Assembly: GCA_025331445.1 (NCBI GenBank)
Contig: JAIWNE010000044.1
Span: 124,001 to 188,000 of the forward strand
DNA: 64,000 nt
DNA from: Blakeslea trispora
Lineage: Eukaryota; Mucoromycota; Mucoromycetes; Mucorales; Choanephoraceae
Reading direction: 5' to 3'
Shown: in pieces, positions 48,301-57,653 of the stretch
How positions within the stretch are numbered: the stretch's first letter is position 1
Layout: the number at the start of each line of letters is the position of its first letter
Notes under the pieces: model-generated
Told to the model about the DNA's origin: nothing
Seen by the model: the letters and a program-made list of their open reading frames with translations, nothing else
Database searches by the model: none
Made by a program: the position numbers and the translations under genes

Positions 48301-49689
48301 ATCTTTCCGGTCTAAAGTTTCAAAAAAGTTTAGATACAATGAATGCGTAAATAAAATAAAATTAGACCTCCTTGGGAAGAAAGAAACTATACCTTTGCTT
48401 TGACGATGTTTACTGTCTTTTGGACAGGCAAGCTTTCACCGGTCAAGATACCTTCGACCACATTCAACTGAGCTACTTCAATCAATCTAAGGTCAGCAGG
48501 CACTGCATCACCCTCTTCTAAAACCACAATATCTCCAGGCACAAGTTCTTCGGAATTAATCCAGGATTCTTGACCATCTCGAACTACATGAGCTTGAGGG
48601 ACTGATAAGTTCATCAGAGCATTCAAAGTCTTGCTTGCTTTCCACTCTTGACTGAAGCCAATAACTGTGTTGAGTACAACAACAACCAACAAGACAATCA
48701 TACTGTTGAATTCCTTTTCAGCTGCTTCCACAATTGCTGCAGCAATCAAAATGAGCACCATAAAGTCAGTTACTTGTTCCCAGATCATCTTTAAGGCATT
48801 CGGACGAGGTGGTTTAGGAAGCTGGTTGGTGCCATAATGTTCTCGTAGAACAGATACTACATCAGAAGAAAGACCTCGGGTAGGATCCGTATGAGTAAAC
48901 ATCTTGAGCAACTTGTCAACGGATCGATCAAAATACAGAGCCTGGGGAGGGAAAAGGTTGAGCTCTTGAGGGGAAATAGGCCGCTTGCTACCTTCGCTCA
49001 CTTTTTCTGCTAAAGGAGACTTGATCAAGCGTTCCAAGTCGCTCTGTTCGCTTTCTTTGATTAAATCATACCAATCACCATATTGATGAGGAAAGAAATG
49101 AGCCAACGTGAAGACCACTTTGAGGACAGCTAACTTTTGATCTTCAGAACAAGAGGGTTGACATCGATAATGAAGCTTCAGTTGACCTCTTAGTTGAGAT
49201 ACATCAAGTTCACCTATCACTGTACGGAATTCAATGACTTCCTGAAGAAAATCGCCAAACAAACTGAATGCCTTATCGGATTGTTTTGTAAGCCTCTTTC
49301 GAATCCAGTGACCTTCTGTCAAAGCCATGTTAAGAAACAGGCCTTCTGAAAGACGTTTCATTAGACTAAGGTCAAGATGGGGTTGAAATCCGTTTCTGAT
49401 ACGGTATTCCATAACATACATCAAGCCTTCAAGCACATCATCCAACGAAATGGATTTGCTTTCATGTACCATGAATAAGTCATTTACTATGAAATGGGAG
49501 TGAGAAAAAAAAAAAGAGTCATTGATTTAAGCATAAAAAAAAGAATCACTTTGCTTTTGTTATTTCACTTTTTTTTTTTTTACCATAAATTTCAATTTGT
49601 TGTTCAACGGACAGTTTACCGTCATTGATTGAGAATAGATCAACTACAGCATGGCTTATGGATTCTTCTATAGGAGGTTTTAATGACAT
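45381..49689 (-). CDS. P2-type cation-transporting ATPase, 1,201 aa
   Basis: Ten minus-strand exons join in phase: 49689-49584, 49486-48393, 48311-48204, 48125-47857, 47786-47717, 47616-46612, 46538-46367, 46297-46019, 45944-45733, 45671-45381. They give 1,201 residues. Visible are LTGES (actuator), [18 protein letters not shown] (M4 ion site), [12 protein letters not shown] with the phosphorylated Asp548 split by an intron, KGAPEEL (nucleotide binding), [21 protein letters not shown], and [13 protein letters not shown] in M6. PEGL in M4 and an Asp in M6 fit P2A Ca2+ pumps, whereas [10 protein letters not shown] resembles the M6 segment of ENA-type P2D pumps, so the ion may be Ca2+ or Na+/K+. 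About 230 extra N-terminal residues precede the usual cation-ATPase N domain. Intron 3 starts with GC (GAG|GCAAGT). Exon joins are strongly supported by motif continuity. Confidence 0.9.
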
Positions 49690-51076
49690 AAATGTACTGG
49701 AGGGGATCAATATAGAGTATAAAGAGAGAGAGAGAAAAAAGATGAAAAGCCAAAACAAACAAAAGTAAAGCTTGTTATATATACTCTCAAACAAATCACT
49801 TAGCGTGTGAAGAATGAATCACGTGGACTAGGTTTATTTCTTTTTGGATAGCTACGATTTTTCTATTATTCTGACAAGGTTTTCTTGTTTGGCTACGCTT
49901 GGATGGAACTGTGAATTCTAAAAATGGTAGTTGTTGATGTTAACAGTGTTTAGCGTAACCTGCCTTTCTGCAAATCTCTCTAAACCATTTTTTTTTCTTT
50001 GAACACAATCATATGCTCATTTTTATGATTTTTGACATCATGCAAAGAGTGTAAATCCCAATGGTGTTAGTTAAGCTTAATTCATTATTTTAAATTGTCT
50101 AGCCTCCACTTTATTTTTTCATTTTTATTCAAAAGTTGAGTAAACATCCCTCAAGAACTGTTCGGATTGTTTATCGGTTTAAGAGGTAAGACCAATGGTT
50201 AGACAAGTTCTTTACAAGGCAATTCAATATGATATACAAGTCATAGTAAGCAATTCTAAATAAGTCAACTCAAAAAAAAGACACAAACAGATGTTTCATT
50301 GAATAAAGTAACATACGCCTGTTACACACACACACTATGTTTGTTGGGGGATGAAGGAGATTTCTCAAAATAGGCATTATTAGCCTAGCAATCTAACTTT
50401 AGTTTTATGTCTTTGCCAAGCTTTCTTTTTTTTTTTTATTTGTTTGATTGATTTGCATAAAAAAGCCTCACCAATCTTTCTGCAAATTCTATCCCGTAAC
50501 CACTAAAAAAAGAAAAAAGAATGCTAGTGAGTGTAGATGAGATCAGTGTAAGATTGATCCAAGTTTTTTTTAGTTTCTTACCAAAAGCTAAAAGACTTGA
50601 TTGTAACAGGACTGGTCATCGAAAGCCTTTAGAATAACCAATTTTTTTTAAAGAAGGTTGCACAAGAGAAAGAAACGCCTGTAAACTTCTTGATTACCTG
50701 CTGAAATAAAACACCAATGATTCAATTGCTAGTCTAGTGTGGCATTGAACCAAGATCATATCAAGCCATCAACATAAAAAGAAAAAAAAAGCTGCCGATG
50801 GACTAGGTTGAGACATGAGTCAAGTTGAATTGATGTATGGTGTTCAAATAGCCTGGAGTTTGATCATATACAGTCGCTGGAACCTGAAATTCGATCACTT
50901 TTTAAAATCGAAACTCAGCGTTAAAGATGCATAAACCAAAAGACACATTAGTGATTCAAGAGGATGTCCAATTGAGCTCTGTTTTTGGTCATACTACCTT
51001 TAGCATCTATGACGGCTTAACAAAGGTCTTTTATGTTGTTCACTAGGCAAACAAGTAAGTCACTGCTGACTATACT
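49690..51076. other. Intergenic upstream of the ATPase
   Basis: This is the promoter side of the ATPase gene and the 3' flank of a transposase relic. It has a CA run at 50324-50335 and many T tracts. No gene is supported. Confidence 0.5.
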
Positions 51077-51802
51077 TCACTCATCCAGCAGCAATTCCTT
51101 CAGCTGAGCAGCGTTGTGGACAGCATGACGTGTGCTTGCTATACACTGCTCAAGAGCCCACCACAGATACTCAATGGGGTTCAAATCTGGGCTTTGTGCA
51201 GACCAGAACTCAAGCCTCTTCATCAAATGACAACTCTTCCAAAGACACGCAGAAGCTCCTGTATGACACGTAGCCCTATCTTCTTGAAACAAGAAGCGTC
51301 TGTCCTCCTGTGCTTGGGGTTTCAAGTACTAGGGTTGAAGCTCTGTTGTCCAATCGACATGTTCCTTGGCCCATTCGAGTCGAAACTCCTTGTGCTTCTT
51401 TTTTCAAAGCAGGTTTGTGAGATGCGTAGTAAGATTTGAAGCCTAGCTGATGAAAATAGCTGACGACAGTCTTTCTACAGAATGTAACTTTTAATTTCTC
51501 CAGCTCGTGTTTGATGCCATCAATGCCAAAGAAAGGGTTGTTTGTTGCAATTCGATCGAGCGTGTCTCATTGTTCTTTCATTAACTTTTGGGGTTGAGCC
51601 AGGATGGAACGCTGGGCTGAAGTGTGTTTTTTTCCTGGATACGCTTCACGGTGTTGTTTACAGTCGCGTAAGAGATCACCGTTATGCGTGAAATCTCTCT
51701 CAAGGAATACTAGCGCGATTCAACCAATACACTCCTCAATAAGTTTTCTCTTCCCTCCTTGTTGTATTTGCCACGGCTGCTTTTGTTTTCAATAGTAGAC
51801 AT
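51077..51802 (-). pseudogene. Tc1-type transposase, internally deleted relic
   Basis: The minus strand starts with ATG at 51802 (MSTIENKSSRGKYNKEGREN). After a TAG nonsense codon comes a helix-turn-helix piece (YSLREISRITVISYATVNN), and further on GIDGIKHELEKLKV. The central part with the first catalytic Asp is missing: the text jumps from a KEHVDW-type segment to RRFLFQEDRATCHTG, whose Asp is the second catalytic residue. WSAQSPDLNPIEYLWWALEQ carries the third. Frame changes and stops show that it is dead. No matching terminal inverted repeats could be identified with confidence. Confidence 0.8.
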
Positions 51803-52437
51803 ATTTGGATTGAATTGTTTTTGTGAAAAAGAAAGAAATATTGATTGGCTTTTCAAATCCGCTATTTGGGACCATACGCACTGTAAGCCATTTATCATGT
51901 TGAGGTTTTCTTTGGTCAACCTGGATTTAGAATACATCTTATGCTGAGTCTGCAAAGTAACAAATATGTACTAGACTGATAAAACCCTTCATACAATTTC
52001 TTCTTTGTGTGTTTTTTTTTAAGTGAAATTTTGGGAGATGGTTTTTACCTTGAAAGTTGCGCACCTGTACACTAATTTTCAAGGTAAAAATCAGTAGACG
52101 AAAATAAACATGGTAGATCATAACCCATTTATGGCAATTCATTTGACTGTATCTTATTGAATCGAACATCTGTCTCCTTATAAACGAAATTAAGCTTTTG
52201 TTTATGTTGTCAATATTACAAAAGAAAATAGGATTGCTTGAAAAGGTAATATTTTCGTCTGCTTTTTTTTTAAGTCTATTTATTTTTTATACATACATAA
52301 TATATATACACACGCTATAGTACGGAATATTACCAAACAATCAAAGTGCTCATAGTAAAATATAAACAAGGATATCTGCACAATGATTTTTTTGGTTTCT
52401 AAATGATAGAGATATATTCTTTTTTTTTTCTTTTTCT
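51803..52437. other. Intergenic with one hairpin
   Basis: Apart from the inverted repeat at 52042-52090 there is only AT-rich flank (TA-rich block near 52286-52310). No gene. Confidence 0.5.
52042..52090. repeat. 17-bp inverted repeat (hairpin)
   Basis: The arm TTTTTACCTTGAAAGTT at 52042-52058 and the inverse complement at 52074-52090 match at 16 of 17 positions around a 15-nt loop. It could be a transcription terminator-like hairpin, a miniature element or a footprint of termini from the neighbouring Tc1 relic. Confidence 0.8.
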
Positions 52438-53244
52438 TTAAGCAGCAATAGCAGTAGGCATCAGTCGAACTACAAGCACTAGACCATCGTAAGTACAGCT
52501 ACAGACAGCTTCGACAGGTACAAGTTTGTCACCGGGAATATTCCACCGAAACCGCATACGTGTTACCATATCATTTGACTTGCTTAACTGAATCTGCTTT
52601 GAAACACTTTCCTTGTCTACTGGATCAATATAGCTTAATAGAGATTGACCGATACAATCAAAGGGATCCAAACCCACTAGTTGATTAGACATTTTTGTGG
52701 CAAACACAATGATATTCTGTGTCGAGTATCGGTTAAGAAACAAACAGAATCGAGGTTCTGGTGATTGATCTTTGATTTCATCATCCATACCCCAAGGATT
52801 CTTTTTGGTCAGTAGTTTCTTGATGCGCTGTTGAGAATCATTCCAGGCACCTGTCAATTGAATTGTACCGTCAGGCTGGATCACATAAGCTTCATCGGCT
52901 GAACTGGTGCGAAATTTATGCTTGATACAATCGGTAGAGACAACAGCAAAATGAGTGGCTATCAGAACATCATAACAGAAATGGGTTACAACGTCTGTAT
53001 TGATGTAGTGGCCTTCTTTGTGTCGAGAACGGTAAGAGGTCACACTGGACATGCGTTCGTTTTTGACATTAGTAGAATGAATGAGGGCAAGTGCATGACG
53101 TTCATCGGGATGGGTAATGGCATAACCACCATTGCCTAGGAGATCTTCAGGTTTCCAACCCAACACGTCAGTGACACTTTCAGACACGAATAAAACTGTA
53201 GCTTCAGGTGTATTGTCGTATATAGTGATATAGTTAATTTCCAT
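52438..53244 (-). CDS. PAS-domain protein, 268 aa
   Basis: An intronless frame from ATG at 53244 (MEINYITIYDNTPEATVLFV) gives 268 residues. The N-terminal 110 residues are a PAS domain (FVSESVTDVLGWKPEDLLG, THPDERHALALIH, SRHKEGHYINTDVV, a PAC-like strand). A second, more divergent PAS-like segment spans about 150-265 (IIVFATKMSNQLVGLDPFDC, GQSLLSYIDPVDKESVSKQ). There is no LOV-type NCRFLQ flavin motif and no zinc finger, so it is not a White Collar photoreceptor itself. It may be a partner or a free PAS sensor. Its start lies 55 bp from the end of the DIRS element, which therefore replaces or displaces its promoter. Confidence 0.8.
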   Translation of the reverse strand: MEINYITIYDNTPEATVLFVSESVTDVLGWKPEDLLGNGGYAITHPDERHALALIHSTNVKNERMSSVTSYRSRHKEGHYINTDVVTHFCYDVLIATHFAVVSTDCIKHKFRTSSADEAYVIQPDGTIQLTGAWNDSQQRIKKLLTKKNPWGMDDEIKDQSPEPRFCLFLNRYSTQNIIVFATKMSNQLVGLDPFDCIGQSLLSYIDPVDKESVSKQIQLSKSNDMVTRMRFRWNIPGDKLVPVEAVCSCTYDGLVLVVRLMPTAIAA

Positions 53245-53322
53245 AATAATAATAATATGAACAAAACTAATAATAATAAAAAAAAAAAGACTCAAATCTT
53301 GTTCTCTTAGACCAGAGAAATA

Positions 53323-53414
53323 GACAAGAACGAATTACATTGCTTTATCATCTTTATTCATTTAAAATAGCGAAAATAAAAAGAAATTTTTTCTATTATA
53401 TTTGTACCTTGATC
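53323..53414. repeat. DIRS left inverted terminal repeat
   Basis: Exact inverse complement of 57513-57604 over 92 bp. A further GCTCAGGTCAATTA block inside (53425-53438) is also matched inversely at 57490-57503. Confidence 0.97.
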
Positions 53415-53460
53415 AATAAAATGAGCTCAGGTCAATTAAAAAGGGAGGGAGGGAGGGCTG

Positions 53461-53571
53461 TAATTCGTTCTTGTCTATTTCTCTGGTCTAAGAGAACAAT
53501 TCAAGGTCGAATGAAATTCTCTCAGAATTGAGTGAGACCGTCGAAATTGACAAGAACGAATTACATTGCTT
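53461..53571. repeat. DIRS internal complementary region
   Basis: Positions 53461-53499 are the exact inverse of the outer left terminus, and 53500-53571 the exact inverse of the outer right terminus. In DIRS1 this region templates completion of the ends and circle closure. Confidence 0.95.
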
Positions 53572-53581
53572 ATCCAGAGTA

Positions 53582-55045
53582 TTAGGAATCGGAAGGAAAA
53601 TCCAAAGGAGCGTCCGCAAAAATATCATCATCAGTATCTTCGTCATGAGAGGGCAGAGTACCAGGGGAAAGAACCACAGAAGTAAAATCCGTACGGAGCA
53701 TTGTATGGCGTCGGTAGTGCTGCTCAAAGGTCGATGAGGAAGACCAGTTTCCCAAAGTGATAATGTCCTGAAGAGGGACATCATTTTCTAAGGCCAGTGT
53801 GGCAGCAACAGACCGAAGAGACACCCTTGGTTCCGTGGTAGATAAGCGGACAAGGCGGCGAATCCAGGAGGAAATTGTAGTGACAAGGATGGGCTGACCT
53901 GGTTTAGTCGAGTGAACGAATAAGGATTTGGGCGACCTTAACGATCTGGCATGAGGATGGTCACGAAGCGCAGTAAAAGCACGAACAGGACAGAGGTTCG
54001 ACGAATTTGCGTGTGAATGAACAGTGAGCGTTTTGATGATTCGTTGGCCCTTGCGGCGCTCTTTTGGAGCAACAACGTCAAAGCAAAGCGAACCCGCAGT
54101 GTCAATTTTGCAGCTAGAGAGGTCAATGCGATGCAGATCTGACGGACGAAGAAAAGCAGCCATCCCAAGCAAAAATGCGACCTTTGGCTGAAGAGAGGCC
54201 AATGAGGTAGAGACAGTGGAAGGAACACTGGCTAAAAACTTCAGAGTTTTGGAAAGGTCGACTTTAGATTTATATTGGGGGCGAGGAGGTGCTTGATGAG
54301 CCAAAGAATCAAGTAGCGCTGTGATCGGATTGTTATCCGAGTTTCGCAGAGAATCGGGCGCTTCGTGAAGATGGGTAACAGCAGAGCGTATAAGTCGTAA
54401 GGTGCCAATCTGATAACCTCGTGAGTGAAACAGATGAGATAGGAAGTTAGTCAAATCAGATGTGCTGAACTTGGTGGGACTGACGTCCTGCTCTAAGGCC
54501 CACACAACAAACAGTTCTTGTCCCCTTTTGTATGAACGGTTGGTGGCTGAGTCAACTAAACGAGGATGGTGTATGAGAGCCAATGATTCTGCTGACAAGC
54601 CCGCGCTCAAAGAGGAGCCGCGGAGAGCATCCAAACGGAGAGACTGGATTTGGTTGCGGTCAATGGGCATGTTGTCAGCGGTGATGTTGGCTGTATGTCG
54701 GGCTGGTAAAGGAGGAGAGGCTGGCAGAGAGCCATTTGCTGAAGGAACGGAAACCAAGGTGCGCTCGTCCAATACGGGGTTACGAGGACAGAAGGTTGAG
54801 ATATTCTCTCTCGACGTATTTTCTCGACACACCTCATTATCAAGTTCCAAGGTGGATTGATCCACGGCAATCGGAATTGTGACCACTTTAGGGAGAAGGC
54901 GTCTATCTGCCATGCGCCTGGGTCGCGCTTCCACGAGACGTATTTTGCGCACAGGTTCGTTGTTCGATCGGCGAATAGGTCCACATCTGGGCGAATTGAC
55001 CACAGCCTGATGATGGAGCGAAATACGCTTGGTTTTACCTGCCAT
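53582..55045 (-). CDS. DIRS tyrosine recombinase, 487 aa
   Basis: Intact frame from ATG at 55045. A variable N-terminal 130 residues precedes a core-binding-like helical region and a lambda-integrase-type catalytic domain. AAFLRPSDLHRIDL carries the first Arg, RVSLRSVAATLAL the second Arg box, and ITLGNWSSSSTFEQHY the W/H position and the nucleophile Tyr. The His that usually precedes the second Arg (HxLR) is Val here; whether that is normal for this clade needs comparison. The protein joins or integrates the circular DNA intermediate. Its first 439 nt overlap the end of the RT frame in another frame. Confidence 0.93.
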   Translation of the reverse strand: MAGKTKRISLHHQAVVNSPRCGPIRRSNNEPVRKIRLVEARPRRMADRRLLPKVVTIPIAVDQSTLELDNEVCRENTSRENISTFCPRNPVLDERTLVSVPSANGSLPASPPLPARHTANITADNMPIDRNQIQSLRLDALRGSSLSAGLSAESLALIHHPRLVDSATNRSYKRGQELFVVWALEQDVSPTKFSTSDLTNFLSHLFHSRGYQIGTLRLIRSAVTHLHEAPDSLRNSDNNPITALLDSLAHQAPPRPQYKSKVDLSKTLKFLASVPSTVSTSLASLQPKVAFLLGMAAFLRPSDLHRIDLSSCKIDTAGSLCFDVVAPKERRKGQRIIKTLTVHSHANSSNLCPVRAFTALRDHPHARSLRSPKSLFVHSTKPGQPILVTTISSWIRRLVRLSTTEPRVSLRSVAATLALENDVPLQDIITLGNWSSSSTFEQHYRRHTMLRTDFTSVVLSPGTLPSHDEDTDDDIFADAPLDFPSDS

Positions 55046-56544
55046 TGATTCTTGTAAAAGAGTCGTCGCGATTGCATGTCTGCCGTCTTGTTGTCAATCC
55101 CTGGTATATGCTGAGCTGAGAGCGTTAGTCCTCTCTTCAAACACCATTTCCAGAGCTTGGTCGCAAGATACATCAGGTCGTAGGATCGGGTACCTCCCTG
55201 TTTCTTGATGTATGCGAGCGAAGTCGTGTTGTCTGTACGAATCAAGACATGTTGTTGGTGAAGTTGAGGGAATGCTCTCAAGGCAAGGAATGCTGCCATC
55301 AGTTCCTTCCAATTGATGTGTTGCATACTTTCCTCGTGTGTCCAATGTCCAAAGGCTGTCTGGGTCTGGTAAGAGCATCCCCATCCGGTATTGGATGCGT
55401 CTACATAAAGGGTTGCTGACGCTGTTGAGGGAGTCAGGGAACGGCCGTTCCAACTCGCCAAGTTGTCTATCCACCAATTCAACTCTTCCATCGCTAGAGG
55501 ACTCAGGGGTTGAGGCACATCCCATCGAGGATCGGATCGCATCCATTGGTTCTTCTGATATAGTAAGTGTCGTGTGTACAGGCGCGTTGGAAATACTGCG
55601 AAGGTTGCTGCCTGAAGTCGCATAATCAAGCTCTGTACTCTACGAGGAGTTTGGCATGGTTGGCGATAAACTTGACGAAGAGCCCTCAGAAGGTCTCGTA
55701 GCTTCTTGCCAGGTAATGAGGCCTGCATGGTTTCTGTGTTCAGAAGAAACCCCAGATGCTCGATGTGCTGTGATGGCTGCAGATTGGATTTCTTGAGGTT
55801 TACTAACCAACCTAGATTGCGAAGACAAGAGAGGATCATGGTTGTATGTTGGCGGACCAACTCTACTGATTCGCCCATAATGATCCAATCGTCCAGGTAA
55901 GCTGCTAGCCGGATACCCTGTTGCCGTGCCCATTCTACAATGGGGCGTGTTATTTTGGTGAACCAGTACGGGACTATGTTCAGGCCGAAAGGTGTGGTGC
56001 AGAACTGGTAAAGTTGGTTCTTCCAGCGGAAACGAAGAAATCGGCGAGAACTGGGATGAAGAGGGAGATGAAGGAATGCATCCGAGAGATCTATGGAAAC
56101 CATGTAGTCCTTTGGTTTGATCATTAGTGCTATGTCCTGTATGGTCTCCATTTTGAAGTGAGGACACTCCACATATTGATTGAGTGCTTTCAAGTTGAAA
56201 ACTGGCCTTACCCCGCCTGTTTTCTTGGGAACGGTAAATATAGGACTTACGAAGCTGGAGTAGGCGTCCGACTGGTCGACTTGCTCGATGGCGTTCTTCT
56301 GCAGTAATTCCATAAGAGCATCGTCTAAATCGGATGGTAGGTTTCCGGGAGTGGCGGCGGAAATGTTGGAACAAGGGAGGGCGTTTTTGAGAGGAGGAGG
56401 TGTATGGAAAGGAATTTTGAAACCGTGTTGGACGGATGACAAGAGGTGATGGTTTGGGAAGAGTTGAATCCATTGTGTCGCGAACTGTTGAAGGCGACCT
56501 CCTACTAAACCTATCTCTGTTGAGAGAGATGGGTTGGGACGCAA
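54607..56544 (-). CDS. DIRS reverse transcriptase - RNase H, about 645 aa
   Basis: The order is RT fingers (VSPIFTVPKKTGGVRPVFNL), palm motif A (VSIDLSDAFLHL), motif B-like (TTPFGLNIVP), catalytic YLDDW, then RNase H with the four acidic residues in ATLYVDASNTGWG, INWKELMAA, IRTDNTTSLAY and GIDNKTADMQSR. There is no stop inside. The frame has no ATG near its beginning: it opens upstream inside the Gag frame, and the first usable codon after the Gag stop is TTG. Expression by frameshifting or re-initiation is therefore likely. It makes the element cDNA. Confidence 0.92.
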   Translation of the reverse strand: MRPNPSLSTEIGLVGGRLQQFATQWIQLFPNHHLLSSVQHGFKIPFHTPPPLKNALPCSNISAATPGNLPSDLDDALMELLQKNAIEQVDQSDAYSSFVSPIFTVPKKTGGVRPVFNLKALNQYVECPHFKMETIQDIALMIKPKDYMVSIDLSDAFLHLPLHPSSRRFLRFRWKNQLYQFCTTPFGLNIVPYWFTKITRPIVEWARQQGIRLAAYLDDWIIMGESVELVRQHTTMILSCLRNLGWLVNLKKSNLQPSQHIEHLGFLLNTETMQASLPGKKLRDLLRALRQVYRQPCQTPRRVQSLIMRLQAATFAVFPTRLYTRHLLYQKNQWMRSDPRWDVPQPLSPLAMEELNWWIDNLASWNGRSLTPSTASATLYVDASNTGWGCSYQTQTAFGHWTHEESMQHINWKELMAAFLALRAFPQLHQQHVLIRTDNTTSLAYIKKQGGTRSYDLMYLATKLWKWCLKRGLTLSAQHIPGIDNKTADMQSRRLFYKNQWQVKPSVFRSIIRLWSIRPDVDLFADRTTNLCAKYVSWKRDPGAWQIDAFSLKWSQFRLPWINPPWNLIMRCVEKIRRERISQPSVLVTPYWTSAPWFPFLQQMALCQPLLLYQPDIQPTSPLTTCPLTATKSSLSVWMLSAAPL

Positions 56545-56546
56545 GC

Positions 56547-57464
56547 TTACTGATGCTTGGTGTTGGTCTTTGAAACTGGTTTCTTGTTCGAAAACGGGTT
56601 GTTCTGTTTGGGAGTGTGATCCCGCCGAAAATACGACTGAGAGGTCCCAGGCGAGGCAGAGGAAGAGGAAGAGGAAGAGGAAGAGGAAGATTCACTGACA
56701 TTCTGTTGGAATCTACGCTTTGTTTTGCCCTTGTTTCTACCAAGGCCCCTAGCTTCTCTCAATGTCTTACCTGCAGCAGTTTGCTGAGCAATAGAAGCGG
56801 CAAAATCGTTGGCAGACATTGTGTAGGTGGTATTCGAAGCAGGTGATGGCAATGAAAATGAAGGGTGTACTGCGCGGAGTGCAAGCTTATTGCGATGATG
56901 GTTGATTGTAGAGGCAACATTCAACACTAACGAGCGGACGTCTCGAATCATCAATAAGAAACGCTCAGCATCGTTGTCTGGAATATCAGCTGTATAGATC
57001 TCATAGCCTAAGATGTCCAAAGGGCGGAGGACACCCGAAAGAAGGTATTGAGTATCCTTCAATACGGCATCCTCATGCTGTTGGCCTTTGTTCATCTGCT
57101 TGTAAGCCTCAGGAACAGTGTTGGGAGCTTTGTACTCCATGTGACGCATTGGAGGGTACGCTTCGATAAGCTCCTTGCGTTGATTGTCTCCTAAAGGAGG
57201 AGCGGTGAAAACAGGGGTCTTGTATCCAAGAATCTCGCTCAATTCCTCAGGGGGCGTCCAGTCGAACTGCTGGCGTACTGCAATAGAGTGTACAGGGGTA
57301 CGGTCGACAACCTCTTCCATATCAGAAAGAGGGGTAGCGCTGATATTGGCATCTTCAGCGGGTCTGTTTTGGTTTGTTTGTAGTACAAGCTTCTCCAAGA
57401 GTTGTTGTGTAACCGACAATTGCTGTTGAATATCACTGATAGTCTCAGGTGTAACTTCTGACAT
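56547..57464 (-). CDS. DIRS Gag-like protein, 305 aa
   Basis: The frame starts MSEVTPETISDIQQQLSVTQ 49 bp inside the right terminal repeat. The N-terminal part is a short coiled coil, the middle is a helical capsid-like region (RHMEYKAPNTVPEAYKQMNK), and the C-terminal third is basic and Ser/Arg-rich (GLGRNKGKTKRRFQQNVSES, followed by a long Ser run). No zinc knuckle is present. By position it is the structural ORF1 of a DIRS element. The downstream RT frame begins at its stop codon. Confidence 0.85.
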   Translation of the reverse strand: MSEVTPETISDIQQQLSVTQQLLEKLVLQTNQNRPAEDANISATPLSDMEEVVDRTPVHSIAVRQQFDWTPPEELSEILGYKTPVFTAPPLGDNQRKELIEAYPPMRHMEYKAPNTVPEAYKQMNKGQQHEDAVLKDTQYLLSGVLRPLDILGYEIYTADIPDNDAERFLLMIRDVRSLVLNVASTINHHRNKLALRAVHPSFSLPSPASNTTYTMSANDFAASIAQQTAAGKTLREARGLGRNKGKTKRRFQQNVSESSSSSSSSSSSASPGTSQSYFRRDHTPKQNNPFSNKKPVSKTNTKHQ

Positions 57465-57512
57465 TTTTATTGAAAAATCTTAATGACGGTAATTGACCTG
57501 AGCGAAAAAGAT

Positions 57513-57604
57513 GATCAAGGTACAAATATAATAGAAAAAATTTCTTTTTATTTTCGCTATTTTAAATGAATAAAGATGATAAAGCAATGTAATTCGTTCT
57601 TGTC
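57513..57604. repeat. DIRS right inverted terminal repeat
   Basis: Exact inverse of 53323-53414. Because all ORFs are on the minus strand, this is the 5' (promoter) end of the element. Confidence 0.97.
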
Positions 57605-57653
57605 AATTTCGACGGTCTCACTCAATTCTGAGAGAATTTCATTCGACCTTGAA

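Larger units (their letters stand above)
53299..57653 (-). mobile_element. Complete DIRS-type tyrosine-recombinase retrotransposon
   Basis: The 4,355-bp element has the defining DIRS architecture. Exact 92-bp inverted terminal repeats lie at 53323-53414 and 57513-57604, with unequal outer ends. An internal complementary region at 53461-53571 is the exact reverse complement of the outer left end (53299-53337) joined to that of the outer right end (57582-57653). Three minus-strand ORFs encode Gag-like, RT-RNase H and tyrosine recombinase proteins. There is no protease, no DDE integrase and no methyltransferase domain that I can see. Such elements integrate through circular intermediates joined by the recombinase and make no target duplications. 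Open frames and exact repeats suggest a young insertion. Confidence 0.95.

Noticed and set aside
55640..56743. 367-codon minus-strand frame overlapping the DIRS Gag and RT genes
   Set aside because: It is in another frame of the RT coding region, is Pro/Arg/Ser-rich as expected of a shifted frame, and lacks motifs.
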